Source: Sphingobium boeckii
GTDB lineage: Bacteria; Pseudomonadota; Alphaproteobacteria; Sphingomonadales; Sphingomonadaceae
Length of the DNA: 64,000 bases
Assembly: GCF_014199215.1 (NCBI RefSeq)
Contig: NZ_JACIJC010000001.1
Location: 181,001-245,000, forward strand
Direction of reading: 5' to 3'
The notes below the pieces were generated by a model that ran no database searches, had not been told where the DNA came from, and worked only from the letters and a program-made list of their open reading frames with translations. A program made the translations under genes and the position numbers. This document shows, in pieces, positions 35,083-43,401 of this stretch (the first letter of the stretch is position 1; the number at the start of each line of letters is the position of its first letter).

Positions 35083-35430
35083 ATGGCCCATCGCGGCAGT
35101 TGTCATTGCGGCAATATCGGTTTCTCGGTCGATGCGCCGCTGGACGAGGCGATCGCGTGCAATTGCTCGCATTGCTTGCGCAAGGGTTATGTGCTGGCGT
35201 TCCTGCCGCGATCGGTGCTCACACTGGATCCGGTGGATGGCGAAATCGGCACGTATCGTTTCAACACGCACAAGATTGCGCACCATTTCTGCATGACCTG
35301 CGGCTGCGCGCCCTATGCGGAAGGCATTTCCCCCGACGGCGGCGAAACCGCGGCGATCAATCTGCGCTGCATCGAGGGGATTGATCTGGCCGCGGTCAAG
35401 ATCACCGAGGTGGATGGGCGCGCTTACTAG
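35083..35430 (+). CDS. GFA/CENP-V-type zinc-binding protein
   Basis: 115 residues with the zinc cysteines of the glutathione-dependent formaldehyde-activating (GFA) family: SCHCGNIGF near the N-terminus, CNCSHCLRKGYVLAF, and FCMTCGCAPYAEG. Some members add glutathione to formaldehyde; most small relatives are uncharacterised. It lies convergent with a peroxiredoxin gene, overlapping by 4 bases. AAGGAG precedes the ATG. Confidence 0.9.
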   Translation: MAHRGSCHCGNIGFSVDAPLDEAIACNCSHCLRKGYVLAFLPRSVLTLDPVDGEIGTYRFNTHKIAHHFCMTCGCAPYAEGISPDGGETAAINLRCIEGIDLAAVKITEVDGRAY

Positions 35431-35963
35431 CGCTTGCCGCCCATCTGCTCCACGGCCGCCAAAGTCTTGGCGACATGATCCTTATAATCCAGATCCGAAT
35501 GGACATAGGTGATCCGGCCATTCTTCGCGATCACATAGGATGTGCGATCCGACAGTTCGGGCTTCCCCCTGAATGACACATCATAGGCACCGATCACTTT
35601 CGGCGTTGCCGAGACCACGGCGAATTTATCGCGGCAGGCTTCGCGCGAGAAACGCTTCAGTTCCTCGATCCCGTCACCCGAGACGCCGACCACCGTGGCC
35701 CCCGCCTTGCGGAATGCGTCCACCTTGTCGGCAAAGGCGTGCGCTTCCAATGTGCAGCCCTGGGTGAAGGCCTTGGGGTAAAAATAGAGGACCACCGGGC
35801 CTTTTTTAAGCGTTTTGGCGAGCGAGAAGGCAAAGCTCTTCCCGGCGATCGCGCCTTCGGTTGTGAAATCGGGTGCCTTGGCTCCCACGGCGAGCGCCGC
35901 CAGGGCTGGCTGGGCGGTCAGCAGCATCAGCGCTGCAGTCAGGGCAAAGGGGGCAATCTTCAT
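35427..35963 (-). CDS. Periplasmic peroxiredoxin (BCP/PrxQ-like)
   Basis: 178 residues from the ATG at 35963; the start gives a signal peptide (MKIAPFALTAALMLLTAQPALA). The thioredoxin-like fold follows with VGAKAPDFTTEGAIAG and the active site FYPKAFTQGCTLEAHAF, where Cys70 is the peroxidatic cysteine. The usual PrxQ resolving cysteine five residues later is His75 here; another cysteine at position 110 (REACRDKF) could take that job. It should reduce peroxides outside the cytosol. The gene converges on the GFA-type gene. Confidence 0.9.
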   Translation of the reverse strand: MKIAPFALTAALMLLTAQPALAALAVGAKAPDFTTEGAIAGKSFAFSLAKTLKKGPVVLYFYPKAFTQGCTLEAHAFADKVDAFRKAGATVVGVSGDGIEELKRFSREACRDKFAVVSATPKVIGAYDVSFRGKPELSDRTSYVIAKNGRITYVHSDLDYKDHVAKTLAAVEQMGGKR

Positions 35964-36033
35964 CGGCGCGATCCTTACAAGCGGGGATCGCGCCACTCTA
36001 GCGGGCAATCGCGCGGCGCGCCATCCGTGCGTG

Positions 36034-36219
36034 TCAGTCTGCGTTGGCGATCAGGCCGATCGCCAGATAGACGAGGATGGTCGATCCGAAGCCCAGCAGC
36101 GTCAGCGCTACGGCGACGATCCGGACGATCGTGACATCGACATTCATCCAGCGCGCCAGGCCTGAGCACACGCCCATGATCTTGCCATGGGACTTATCGA
36201 GGGCGAAACGGGCGGTCAT
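36034..36219 (-). CDS. pspC: PspC-domain small membrane protein
   Basis: 61 residues: FALDKSHGKIMGVCSGLARWMNVDVTIVRIVAVALTLLGFGSTILVYLAIGLI. The phrase GVCSGLARWMNVDVTIVRI is the hallmark of the PspC domain, with one or two membrane helices after it. In the phage-shock response PspC senses envelope stress with PspB and PspA. No pspA or pspB is here; instead a 43-residue membrane protein gene sits 44 bases upstream, behind a sigma-54-like promoter. AGGA precedes the ATG. Confidence 0.92.
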   Translation of the reverse strand: MTARFALDKSHGKIMGVCSGLARWMNVDVTIVRIVAVALTLLGFGSTILVYLAIGLIANAD

Positions 36220-36263
36220 GATGTTGGTCCTTTGATCAGCGGTTTGTGATAAAAGCCGGTCGC

Positions 36264-36395
36264 TCAGGCGACCGGCGCAACGGCTACAACGGTTTCGGAA
36301 GGCACGACGGCGCTGCCGACGAACACGGTGGCGAGGAAAAGAGCGCCGACCAGCGAGAAGGCTGCGCGCTGCAGAGCGTCGAGATTGAAGGTCAT
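36264..36395 (-). CDS. 43-residue membrane protein upstream of pspC
   Basis: The ATG at 36395 has AGGGAG 8 bases upstream; the longer frame from 36479 overlaps the promoter region. The product starts MTFNLDALQRAAFSLVGALF and has one hydrophobic helix, then a Val/Ala-rich tail ending AVAPVA. It lies in front of pspC and directly behind a sigma-54-like promoter, so it is likely part of the same envelope-stress unit. I know no function for it. Confidence 0.75.
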   Translation of the reverse strand: MTFNLDALQRAAFSLVGALFLATVFVGSAVVPSETVVAVAPVA

Positions 36396-36455
36396 GATTG
36401 AAACTCCCTGTGATGTTCGCTTCGATCGACCATCGACCGAAGATGAACCCTCGAT

Positions 36456-36472
36456 TGCAGGGAGCGTGCCAA
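36456..36472 (-). promoter_or_regulatory. Sigma-54-like promoter of the 43-aa protein/pspC unit
   Basis: Read on the reverse strand, TTGGCACGCTCCCTGCA has GG and GC separated by exactly 10 bases and matches the -24/-12 consensus (TGGCACG-N4-TTGC) except at the T before TGC and one weak position. Transcription would start near 36445, about 50 bases before the ATG. Confidence 0.6.
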
Positions 36473-36597
36473 ATCGCAATTTTGGCGGAAATCCATCGAA
36501 AAAGTCTTTTAGCGCGATCGGCCTGTCGAGATTCTTCCTCTTAAGCGGGAATTGTCGCCGCTATTTGGTGATTTTTACCACATCGATAGCGATGAAC

Positions 36598-36834
36598 TTA
36601 GCCCGAATAAGGCGTATCGGCTTTCATCTGATAGGACGCGGGCTTGCGGGTTTTGCGGCAATCCACCTTGATCATGGGAAAATCGAGATCCGTATTGGCT
36701 AGCAGCACGTTGCCCGCATCTGCGCGGCAATGCGCCGCGCTTCGATAGATGGGGGTCGCGATGCGCTGCTGGGCGCAGCCCGTGCCGGCGTCGCCGCATC
36801 CCAATATTGCCATCACGTAGATCAACGGTTCCAT
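36598..36834 (-). CDS. Small secreted Cys-containing protein, function unknown
   Basis: 78 residues from the ATG at 36834, which has GGGAG upstream. The first residues (MEPLIYVMAILGCGDAGTGC) look like a weak signal or membrane anchor, and the protein has four cysteines (13, 20, 36, 59), enough for two disulfides if exported. The end reads DFPMIKVDCRKTRKPASYQM. I do not recognise the family. It lies alone, divergent from a 2-oxoglutarate oxygenase gene. Confidence 0.65.
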   Translation of the reverse strand: MEPLIYVMAILGCGDAGTGCAQQRIATPIYRSAAHCRADAGNVLLANTDLDFPMIKVDCRKTRKPASYQMKADTPYSG

Positions 36835-36962
36835 GGTGGATCGCTCCCTTGCCTGGCCGGTCTTTGCCACCTCCCGCGCCGCCGCGCTGTGGCGGGGATC
36901 ACAGCATGGCTTCAATCGGCGTTGGTGATGGTTTAGGAACGCACCGGAAAGAGAGTCGCTCC

Positions 36963-37913
36963 ATGCTTGATGATTATGTCATGTCCGTACCGCCCTTGTC
37001 GCTCGCGTTGGAGGGCGATCATCCCGCTGATTTCGCGGCGGCCTTTGGTGGATCATTTGAACGATTCGGCTTCGCCATCATCACAGATCACGGGATCGAT
37101 CCGGCGTTGATCGAGCGCGCCTGGGCGCTGACCAAGGCGTTTTTCGAGCAGCCGGTGGCCTGGAAGAGCCAATTTCATATTCCCGGAAAAGGCGGTGCGC
37201 GGGGGTATACCGCGTTCGGAACGGAGATCGCCAAGGACGCCACCGCGCATGATTTGAAGGAGTTCTGGCACGTCGGTCGCGAGCTTCCGGCGGGACATAT
37301 TTATCGCGAGACGATGCCTGACAACCTCTGGCCTGAAACGCCGGAGGGCTTTCGAGAGACGTTTCTGGAGCTGTTTTCGGAATTTGATCGGGTGGGCGCG
37401 CGCCTGCTGTCTGCGATCGCGCGCTATCTCGATCTCCCCTCAAGCTGGTTCATCGATCCGGTGGAAAACGGAAATAGCGTTCTGCGACTGCTGCATTATC
37501 CCCCGATTTCTGCCGATACACCGGGCGTCCGGGCGGGCGCGCATGAAGATATCAACCTCATCACCCTGCTGCTGGGCGCTGAAGAGGCCGGGCTGGAACT
37601 GCTCGATCGGGACGGGCATTGGCTGTCCATCGATCCCCCCAAGGGCGCACTTGTGGTGAATGTGGGCGATATGCTCCAGCGGTTGACCAATCATGTGCTG
37701 CCATCGACCACGCACCGGGTGGTCAACCCACCGGTGGACCGGCGCGGCAAGGCCCGCTATTCCATGCCTTTCTTCTTGCATCTGCGGCCCGATTTCGAGA
37801 TCAGGACATTGCCGGGCTGCGTGTCTGCGGAAAATCCGGATCGGTATCCGGACTCGATCACCGCCGATGACTATCTGTTCCAGCGTCTGCGTGAGATCGG
37901 GCTGCTCAAATAG
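36963..37913 (+). CDS. Isopenicillin-N-synthase-like 2-oxoglutarate/Fe(II) oxygenase
   Basis: 316 residues from the ATG at 36963. The N-terminal DIOX_N region has SFERFGFAIITDHGIDPALIERAW; the double-stranded beta-helix holds the iron triad His194 and Asp196 (GAHEDINLITLL) and His251 (TTHRVVNPP), with Arg265 and Ser267 (RYS) for 2-oxoglutarate. The motif order matches the isopenicillin N synthase/flavanone hydroxylase family. Such cytosolic enzymes hydroxylate or oxidise varied small molecules; no biosynthetic genes are close, so the substrate is open. It is 9 bases from a convergent TauE/SafE permease gene. Confidence 0.92.
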   Translation: MLDDYVMSVPPLSLALEGDHPADFAAAFGGSFERFGFAIITDHGIDPALIERAWALTKAFFEQPVAWKSQFHIPGKGGARGYTAFGTEIAKDATAHDLKEFWHVGRELPAGHIYRETMPDNLWPETPEGFRETFLELFSEFDRVGARLLSAIARYLDLPSSWFIDPVENGNSVLRLLHYPPISADTPGVRAGAHEDINLITLLLGAEEAGLELLDRDGHWLSIDPPKGALVVNVGDMLQRLTNHVLPSTTHRVVNPPVDRRGKARYSMPFFLHLRPDFEIRTLPGCVSAENPDRYPDSITADDYLFQRLREIGLLK

Positions 37914-37922
37914 GGTGACCGC

Positions 37923-38675
37923 TCAGGCGAGTGCATCCCAGAGCAGTTTGGCACCCACAAAGATCATCAGCAGATAGATGACGGTGTAAAAGCGGGTGCC
38001 GGTCACCCGGCGGACGAGCACGACGCCTGCAAAGGTGGAGCCGATGGCCAGTGGCAGCAAAGCCGCGGCCGTCAACATATTCTCCCGCGTGAATTGCCCG
38101 AGCGCCATATAGGCAGGCACTTTCATCCAATTGACGATTGCGAAGAAGATCGCCGCGGTGCCGGCAAAGGTCAGATGATCGAGCCGCTTGGGGATCACCC
38201 ACATCTGGAACGGCGGGGCACCCGCATGGGCGATCTGGCTGGTGAAGCCGGACACCACGCCGAGCAGCGTCCCGATCCAGGGCGGCGAACTGGCCGAGGC
38301 GGCGATGCGCCCGCCCCGCTCCACCCAGAGTCGCTGCAGCGCGAACAGGATGGAGATCGCGCCCAGCGCGGCCATCACCGCATTGGCCGAAACCTGCGCT
38401 GCCAGAAGCCAGCCCAGCACTATGCCAGCCACCGCACCGGGCAGCATCACCCACAAGACATTGCCATCCCAGGTTTTGCGGAACGACCAGACGCCAACCA
38501 CGTCCTGGACGATCATGATCGGGAGCATGATCGCGGCGGCCTGAACCGGCGACATCGTCAGCGCCAGCAACGGCAGAGCGGCCGAGCCGAACCCCGAAAA
38601 ACCGCCTTTTCCCAGCCCGAGCAGGATGATGGCGGGAATGGCGAGCGCATAGAAAACGGGATCGGTCAGCATCAT
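37923..38675 (-). CDS. TauE/SafE-family sulfite or organoanion exporter
   Basis: 250 residues, eight hydrophobic helices. Family marks are FYALAIPAIILLGLGKGGFSGFGSAALPLLAL at the start and the repeat in the second half, GVVSGFTSQIAHAGAPPFQMWVIPKRLDH. These inner-membrane proteins move sulfite, sulfoacetate or related anions. No sulfur genes are near. The gene converges on the 2-oxoglutarate oxygenase gene and is divergent from the TonB receptor gene. Confidence 0.9.
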   Translation of the reverse strand: MMLTDPVFYALAIPAIILLGLGKGGFSGFGSAALPLLALTMSPVQAAAIMLPIMIVQDVVGVWSFRKTWDGNVLWVMLPGAVAGIVLGWLLAAQVSANAVMAALGAISILFALQRLWVERGGRIAASASSPPWIGTLLGVVSGFTSQIAHAGAPPFQMWVIPKRLDHLTFAGTAAIFFAIVNWMKVPAYMALGQFTRENMLTAAALLPLAIGSTFAGVVLVRRVTGTRFYTVIYLLMIFVGAKLLWDALA

Positions 38676-38833
38676 CCGCCTCTTGCATGGCCGCGGGCGT
38701 GCTGTCTCGTCCGAATGTCGTTGGTCGAAGCCTGTCGGTTGATTGCCGTTGAGTGCGTGCGTTACAGCGCTGTCCGATCAACGCGGAGATGAGGATCGCG
38801 CGCGCGTCTGGCGCGCGATTGATCGAGGGGGGG

Positions 38834-40903
38834 ATGCGGGTGCTCATGTCCGTTCGATGCGCGATGCTCTGTGGCGCTGCTCTGGCACTGCCCGCCACGG
38901 CCCAGGCCCAGGCCCAAGGTGCACCCACGCCTGCGCTCACCAGTGGCGTGCTGACCTATCTTCCCGCCGATTTCGCGCGGTTCGCGCCGCAGAATGCGCT
39001 CGATATGGTCCGCCAGGTGCCCGGCTTCGTGATTGAAACCGCCGAGGAGCGCCGCGGCCTGGGCCAGGCGACGCAGAATGTGTTGATCGACGGCAAACGG
39101 ATTTCCGGCAAATCCAACGACGCCGAGGCGGCGCTTGGCCGCATCAACGCCCGCGACGTCCTTCGCATCGAAATCCTCGATGGCGCGACGCTCGATGTCC
39201 CCGGCCTCTCCGGCCAGGTGGCGAACATCCTGACGGCGGTCAAAGGCCTCACGGGCAATTTCCGCTACAATCCGCAGATCCGCGCGCGTCGCACCGAGGC
39301 ACGTCTGCTGGATGGCGAGATATCCCTGAGCGGCAAGAGCGGCGCTTTCGATTACACGCTCAGCCTGAGCGATGAACAACAGCGGGGCGGCAATGCGGGG
39401 CCGGAGCGCGTGACCGATGGCGCTGGCCGATTGATCGATCTGCGCCATGAGGTTTTGATCGCCAATGAGGATTCGCCGCGGCTCTCGGGCGCGCTGAAAT
39501 ATCAGGGGGCGGGGGGCGGCATCGGCAATCTGAACGCGTCGATCGCGCAATCGCATAGTCTGGTGGCTGAAAATTCGCGGCAGGGTTTCCCCGGCACGGT
39601 CGATCGCCGCCGGGACTATCGCGAAACCGAAAAGGAATGGAATTACGAGATCGGCGGCGATTATGAATTTGGGCTTGGCGGTGGACGGCTGAAGCTGATC
39701 GGTCTGCGCCGGTTCGAGCATAGTCCGTCGCTCACGCGTGTCTTCTTCGAATATGGCGATGGCCGCCCCGATACCTGCGATCTGTTCGCGCGGACCGCGG
39801 ATGAGAGCGAGGCGATCGCGCGCACGGAATATCGCTGGAAAGGCGGCGTGGCCGATTGGCAGGTATCGTTGGAAGGTGCCTTCAATACGCTCGATAACCG
39901 CTCCACCCTGGCCGTGCTTGACACCGCGGGCGTGTATCAGCCCGTCCCACTGGAGGGTGGCAATGCCAAGGTGAAGGAAAAGCGCGTGGAGATTGCGCTG
40001 AGCTATGGCCGTCCGTTATCCGGGGCGTTGACGCTGCAAAGCGCGATCGGCGCCGAATATTCCAACATCACGCAAAATGGTGCCGGGGGGCTGAACCGCA
40101 ATTTCTTGCGCCCCAAGGGGTTCGTCTCCCTCGCGTGGAAGGCGTCGCCCCGCTTCGATATCAGCGCCAAGATCGAGCGCGAGGTGGGCCAGCTCGACTT
40201 CTATGACTTTGTGGCTTCGGTGAATTTGGCGGGTGGCAATGGCAATGCGGGCAACCCCGATCTGCGCCCGCCGCAGAGCTGGAATGTCGAGCTGACGGCC
40301 AATCGCAATCTGGGCGCATGGGGCTCGATCAAGCTCAAGACATTCGCCAAATTCATTGCCGACGCCGTGGCGCAGGTGCCGATCGGCGCGACGGGCGAAG
40401 CGCCCGGGAATATCAGCAAGGCCCGGCTCGTCGGACTGGATCTGACCGGCACGATCAATCTGGATCCGGCGGGCTGGCGGGGCGCGCGGGTCGATATCAA
40501 CACCATCTTCCGCAAAAGTCGTCTGCATGATCCGCTGACCGATGAAATTCGGGAATTGAGCGAGCAGGACAAATCAACGATCGACGTCAATTTCCGTCAT
40601 GATATCCCCGGCAGCGACCTGGCATGGGGCGTGGATTACAGCCGCTATATCCAGACCGCGGGCTTCCGGCTCGATCAGACGTCGCAATATGTCGAGAAAC
40701 CGGGCGATCTAGGCGCCTATCTGGAGCATAAGGACGTCTTCGGGCTGAAATTGCGCGGTGGCCTGTCTAATCTTCTGGGGATGAACGAGCGCTTCTATCG
40801 CTCTGTCTATGAAGGCCGCCGCACCGACCCGATCGCGTTTACGGAGGATCGCTCGCGCTATTTCGGGCCGGTGTTCGATGTCCGGATCAGCGGCAGCTTT
40901 TGA
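38834..40903 (+). CDS. TonB-dependent outer membrane receptor
   Basis: About 689 residues from the ATG at 38834, which lies directly behind GAGGGGGGG; the ATG at 38846 is an alternative with a better gap. A signal peptide (MLCGAALALPATAQAQAQG) precedes a plug domain: NALDMVRQVPGFVIETAEERRGLGQATQNVLIDGKRISGKSNDAEAALGRINARDVLRIEILDG. The rest is a long beta-barrel ending SRYFGPVFDVRISGSF. No TonB box or N-terminal secretin domain is obvious. The N-terminal plug with NVLIDGKR is like receptors for catechols, haem or oligomeric ligands, but the ligand is not readable. It ends one base from a convergent membrane regulator gene. Confidence 0.92.
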   Translation: MRVLMSVRCAMLCGAALALPATAQAQAQGAPTPALTSGVLTYLPADFARFAPQNALDMVRQVPGFVIETAEERRGLGQATQNVLIDGKRISGKSNDAEAALGRINARDVLRIEILDGATLDVPGLSGQVANILTAVKGLTGNFRYNPQIRARRTEARLLDGEISLSGKSGAFDYTLSLSDEQQRGGNAGPERVTDGAGRLIDLRHEVLIANEDSPRLSGALKYQGAGGGIGNLNASIAQSHSLVAENSRQGFPGTVDRRRDYRETEKEWNYEIGGDYEFGLGGGRLKLIGLRRFEHSPSLTRVFFEYGDGRPDTCDLFARTADESEAIARTEYRWKGGVADWQVSLEGAFNTLDNRSTLAVLDTAGVYQPVPLEGGNAKVKEKRVEIALSYGRPLSGALTLQSAIGAEYSNITQNGAGGLNRNFLRPKGFVSLAWKASPRFDISAKIEREVGQLDFYDFVASVNLAGGNGNAGNPDLRPPQSWNVELTANRNLGAWGSIKLKTFAKFIADAVAQVPIGATGEAPGNISKARLVGLDLTGTINLDPAGWRGARVDINTIFRKSRLHDPLTDEIRELSEQDKSTIDVNFRHDIPGSDLAWGVDYSRYIQTAGFRLDQTSQYVEKPGDLGAYLEHKDVFGLKLRGGLSNLLGMNERFYRSVYEGRRTDPIAFTEDRSRYFGPVFDVRISGSF

Positions 40904-40904
40904 A

Positions 40905-42659
40905 TCATCGCGGGGTGGGCGCGGGGATCACGCCTTTGGGGGCGAGATACGCAATGACCTTCGCGCGCAATTTAGGTGAAAACATGAACCGCCCGATCAC
41001 CGAATCGGGGGTGCCGTCATTCCGGCCGGAAGCAGTGATCACCGCCTGCCATTGACGCTGCGCTTCGGGCATATCGCCGCGCGCGGCGCTCGCGATGGTC
41101 TGACTCAAGGCATATTGCCCCGCCATCCCCGGCCCCGGCGGACGCATCCGATCGGCGACCATCAGCGCTTCCTCCTTCTTGCCATGTTCCAGCAAGGAAA
41201 GAATGAGCGCGATATGATAAAAGGTCGGCATATCGGGATCGAGTGATTGGGCGGTGCTCATCAACGCTCCCGCACGCGGATCGTCGCATTGATACAGGAG
41301 GAAACCGAGCAGCCCCATCACTTCGGGCGCGTAGGGATTGAGCGTGATCGCGCGATTGGCGCTTTCGGTGCCACGGCGGCATTGCCCGGCGATAAAGGCC
41401 ACCCGCGCGTCTGCGACATGCGCTTCTGCACTATAGGGATCGGCCGCAACGGCGCGCCGGGCCAATTCCGCGGCCCGCGCCGGGCCATCCCGCAGGGCGT
41501 TTTGCGGATCGAAGGCCAGAAAGGATGCTGCCGCCAGCGCAGACGCATTCGTCGGATCGAGCGCGACCGTCTTTTCGATGCACTGATTGACGGGGGTGCG
41601 AAGTGCTGGATCGCGATCGCGGAAATAGCGCTCATAATCCAGCAGACAGGAATAGCCGGGCTTGCCCCCGCTCAATTCGCGGCTGCGCTCTTGCGTCGCG
41701 ATCACGCCAAAGGGCCGGATCAGCGTGGATACCAGCGGCACCAGTTGCGGCATCAGGCCGACATCCTCGGCCGGCAGCAGAAATTGATGCGACCAGATCT
41801 GATTGCCGCTGCGCGCATCCATCAAACCGAGATAAAGCCGGAACCGCCCCTTTTCGGGCGCCGGCACGATTTGCCCGCTGAGGCGATAATCAACGCCGCC
41901 CACGGACGTGTCCCCCTGGGCGGCGGCCGGTACGCGCGACGCGTCACGCACTCTCACGATCCATGAGCGATGAAGCCCGTCCATCAATATCGCGCGGACG
42001 CGCATCCCTTGGGCGATCTGGGTGGGGGTGGTGGAAATGTCGATCGCATCCACTTCAAGCACGGGCGCGCGTTGCACGGTCTCGACGGGCGGAGCCAGAA
42101 AGGCGTCGCGATAGCTGGGGGACAGGATCAGCACCAGCGCGCTCAATACCAGAATGAGCGCGATCGACATGAAGACGACACGCGCCGGGGTCAACGCCCG
42201 CACCCATGCCGGGCCGGCATCGCCAACGGGCGGAAGGCTGCGCAACGGGAGTGCCGGGCCAGGGGGTGCCGGGATCGCAACCGGCTCGATAACGTCGCTC
42301 TCAGCCGTCAAGCGACTGAAATCGACCTTATATCCTCCGGTCTTGATGGTCAGCCGCAGACTGCCGGACGGCCGCTGCTCATAATAGCCGTCCAGCATCT
42401 TGCGGAGCCGACCGACCTGAACGCGGGGATAGCTGTCGGATTGCGAATCGAAATCGGCGTCGCGGCCAAGGCCGTCCACAGCCACGCTATACGCCTTCAG
42501 ATCATCGCCGCCGCCGGCAAGCGTGGTGCGCACGAGAAAGACCAATAGCCGCCGCATGACCGGCGCACGCTCGAATTCGGGCGTGGCGGAAATCGTCTCC
42601 ACCTCCAGCATGACGCGTTCGTGAAGTTCTTCGTCTGACGAAACGTCGCCAAACGCCAT
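40905..42659 (-). CDS. Membrane-anchored winged-helix regulator with TPR-like C-terminus
   Basis: 584 residues. The N-terminal 115 residues look like a DNA-binding domain seen in adenylate-cyclase-like TPR proteins (DDLKAYSVAVDGLGRDADF, SYPRVQVGRLRKMLDGYYE, LRLTIKTGGYKVDF). A single helix follows at about 161-181 (VVFMSIALILVLSALVLIL). The rest has a domain with VDYRLSGQIVPAPEKGRFRLYLGLMDARSGNQIWSHQF, then helical repeats that look like TPRs (AVAADPYSAEAHVADARVAFIAGQ, AITLNPYAPEVMGLLGFLLY). This layout recalls CadC-like one-component sensors. It is tail-to-tail with the TonB receptor and may regulate it. The upstream region has a candidate operator. Confidence 0.8.
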   Translation of the reverse strand: MAFGDVSSDEELHERVMLEVETISATPEFERAPVMRRLLVFLVRTTLAGGGDDLKAYSVAVDGLGRDADFDSQSDSYPRVQVGRLRKMLDGYYEQRPSGSLRLTIKTGGYKVDFSRLTAESDVIEPVAIPAPPGPALPLRSLPPVGDAGPAWVRALTPARVVFMSIALILVLSALVLILSPSYRDAFLAPPVETVQRAPVLEVDAIDISTTPTQIAQGMRVRAILMDGLHRSWIVRVRDASRVPAAAQGDTSVGGVDYRLSGQIVPAPEKGRFRLYLGLMDARSGNQIWSHQFLLPAEDVGLMPQLVPLVSTLIRPFGVIATQERSRELSGGKPGYSCLLDYERYFRDRDPALRTPVNQCIEKTVALDPTNASALAAASFLAFDPQNALRDGPARAAELARRAVAADPYSAEAHVADARVAFIAGQCRRGTESANRAITLNPYAPEVMGLLGFLLYQCDDPRAGALMSTAQSLDPDMPTFYHIALILSLLEHGKKEEALMVADRMRPPGPGMAGQYALSQTIASAARGDMPEAQRQWQAVITASGRNDGTPDSVIGRFMFSPKLRAKVIAYLAPKGVIPAPTPR

Positions 42660-43401
42660 GACGCGCCCCTTTCAGTGCTTTTTCGAGCCACCTGCCGAGC
42701 CCGAAATCCCATGTAACGGTAAATTTCGCACCACACAGGCGTTACATTGTCGGCTGATCCTCAGTCTTTGTCCAGTATCCATCTTCTGCCACATTGGTTG
42801 CAATTAACCGCCAAATAGGACGGATTTCCGCGCTTTTCTCGTTTTGCGCGGGCTTCGGATACTGAAATATCGACAATAAACTGTTACTTTTGGTGGATTC
42901 CGGGAACTGATGACGGCCGCAAATCAAAGGTTCAGGTGCCGTAGCCGCGTCTTGACACAAGTTAGTGCCACGCGGGCCGGTTTTGACAATATGGCATACG
43001 TAACGGTGTCAGCACTATTGAAACTCCCGCGTCTCAAAAGCAGACCCTAACAACATAGATGATCGCTCAACGAAAACATGGCTTCGCTTCGGCGGAGATC
43101 GGTGTTGCGAAGAGCGATCCGGGACCGATGTTCAACGGGACTGGAGGAGTGAGGCGTTTCTGGTCACGCAGACTTCTTCGGTGGACGGAATGCGGTCACG
43201 AAGCGCGGTCTATCGATTGCTGTGGATCCTGTCCCCACCGGATCCCTGCTTGAGATTCCGCGTTAATTCTGGGCCGGCGGTGGTGCAATCCCCACAATTT
43301 TGCCGTCGCCGGTCCAGACCATTTTTCCAACATTCATGCTTAAATCGCGCGCCGGGCCGCGCGGCATTGGCGCGGGCCGTTTGCGGCCCTAGATAGGGGC
43401 G
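42660..43401. other. 742-base gene-free region between the TPR regulator and the Atm1-type gene
   Basis: No coding frame with a ribosome binding site and typical codon use is visible on either strand; the frame at 43059-43253 is not convincing. The part from about 42720 to 43040 is poorer in GC than its surroundings. It holds inverted arms ATGTAACG (42711-42718) and CGTTACAT (42740-42747), a second copy of GTAACGGT at 43000-43007, two TTGACA sequences (42952 and 42983), and a GC-rich hairpin (GGGCCGTTTGCGGCCC) just before the next gene. It may hold promoters or an RNA. Confidence 0.7.
42711..42747. promoter_or_regulatory. Candidate operator upstream of the TPR regulator gene
   Basis: ATGTAACG and CGTTACAT are exact reverse complements 21 bases apart, centred about 70 bases upstream of the regulator start at 42659. 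It could be an autoregulatory site; this is inferred from position only. Confidence 0.35.

Noticed and set aside
43059..43253. 64-codon frame in the 742-base gap
   Set aside because: No ribosome binding site, unusual composition and no recognised motif.
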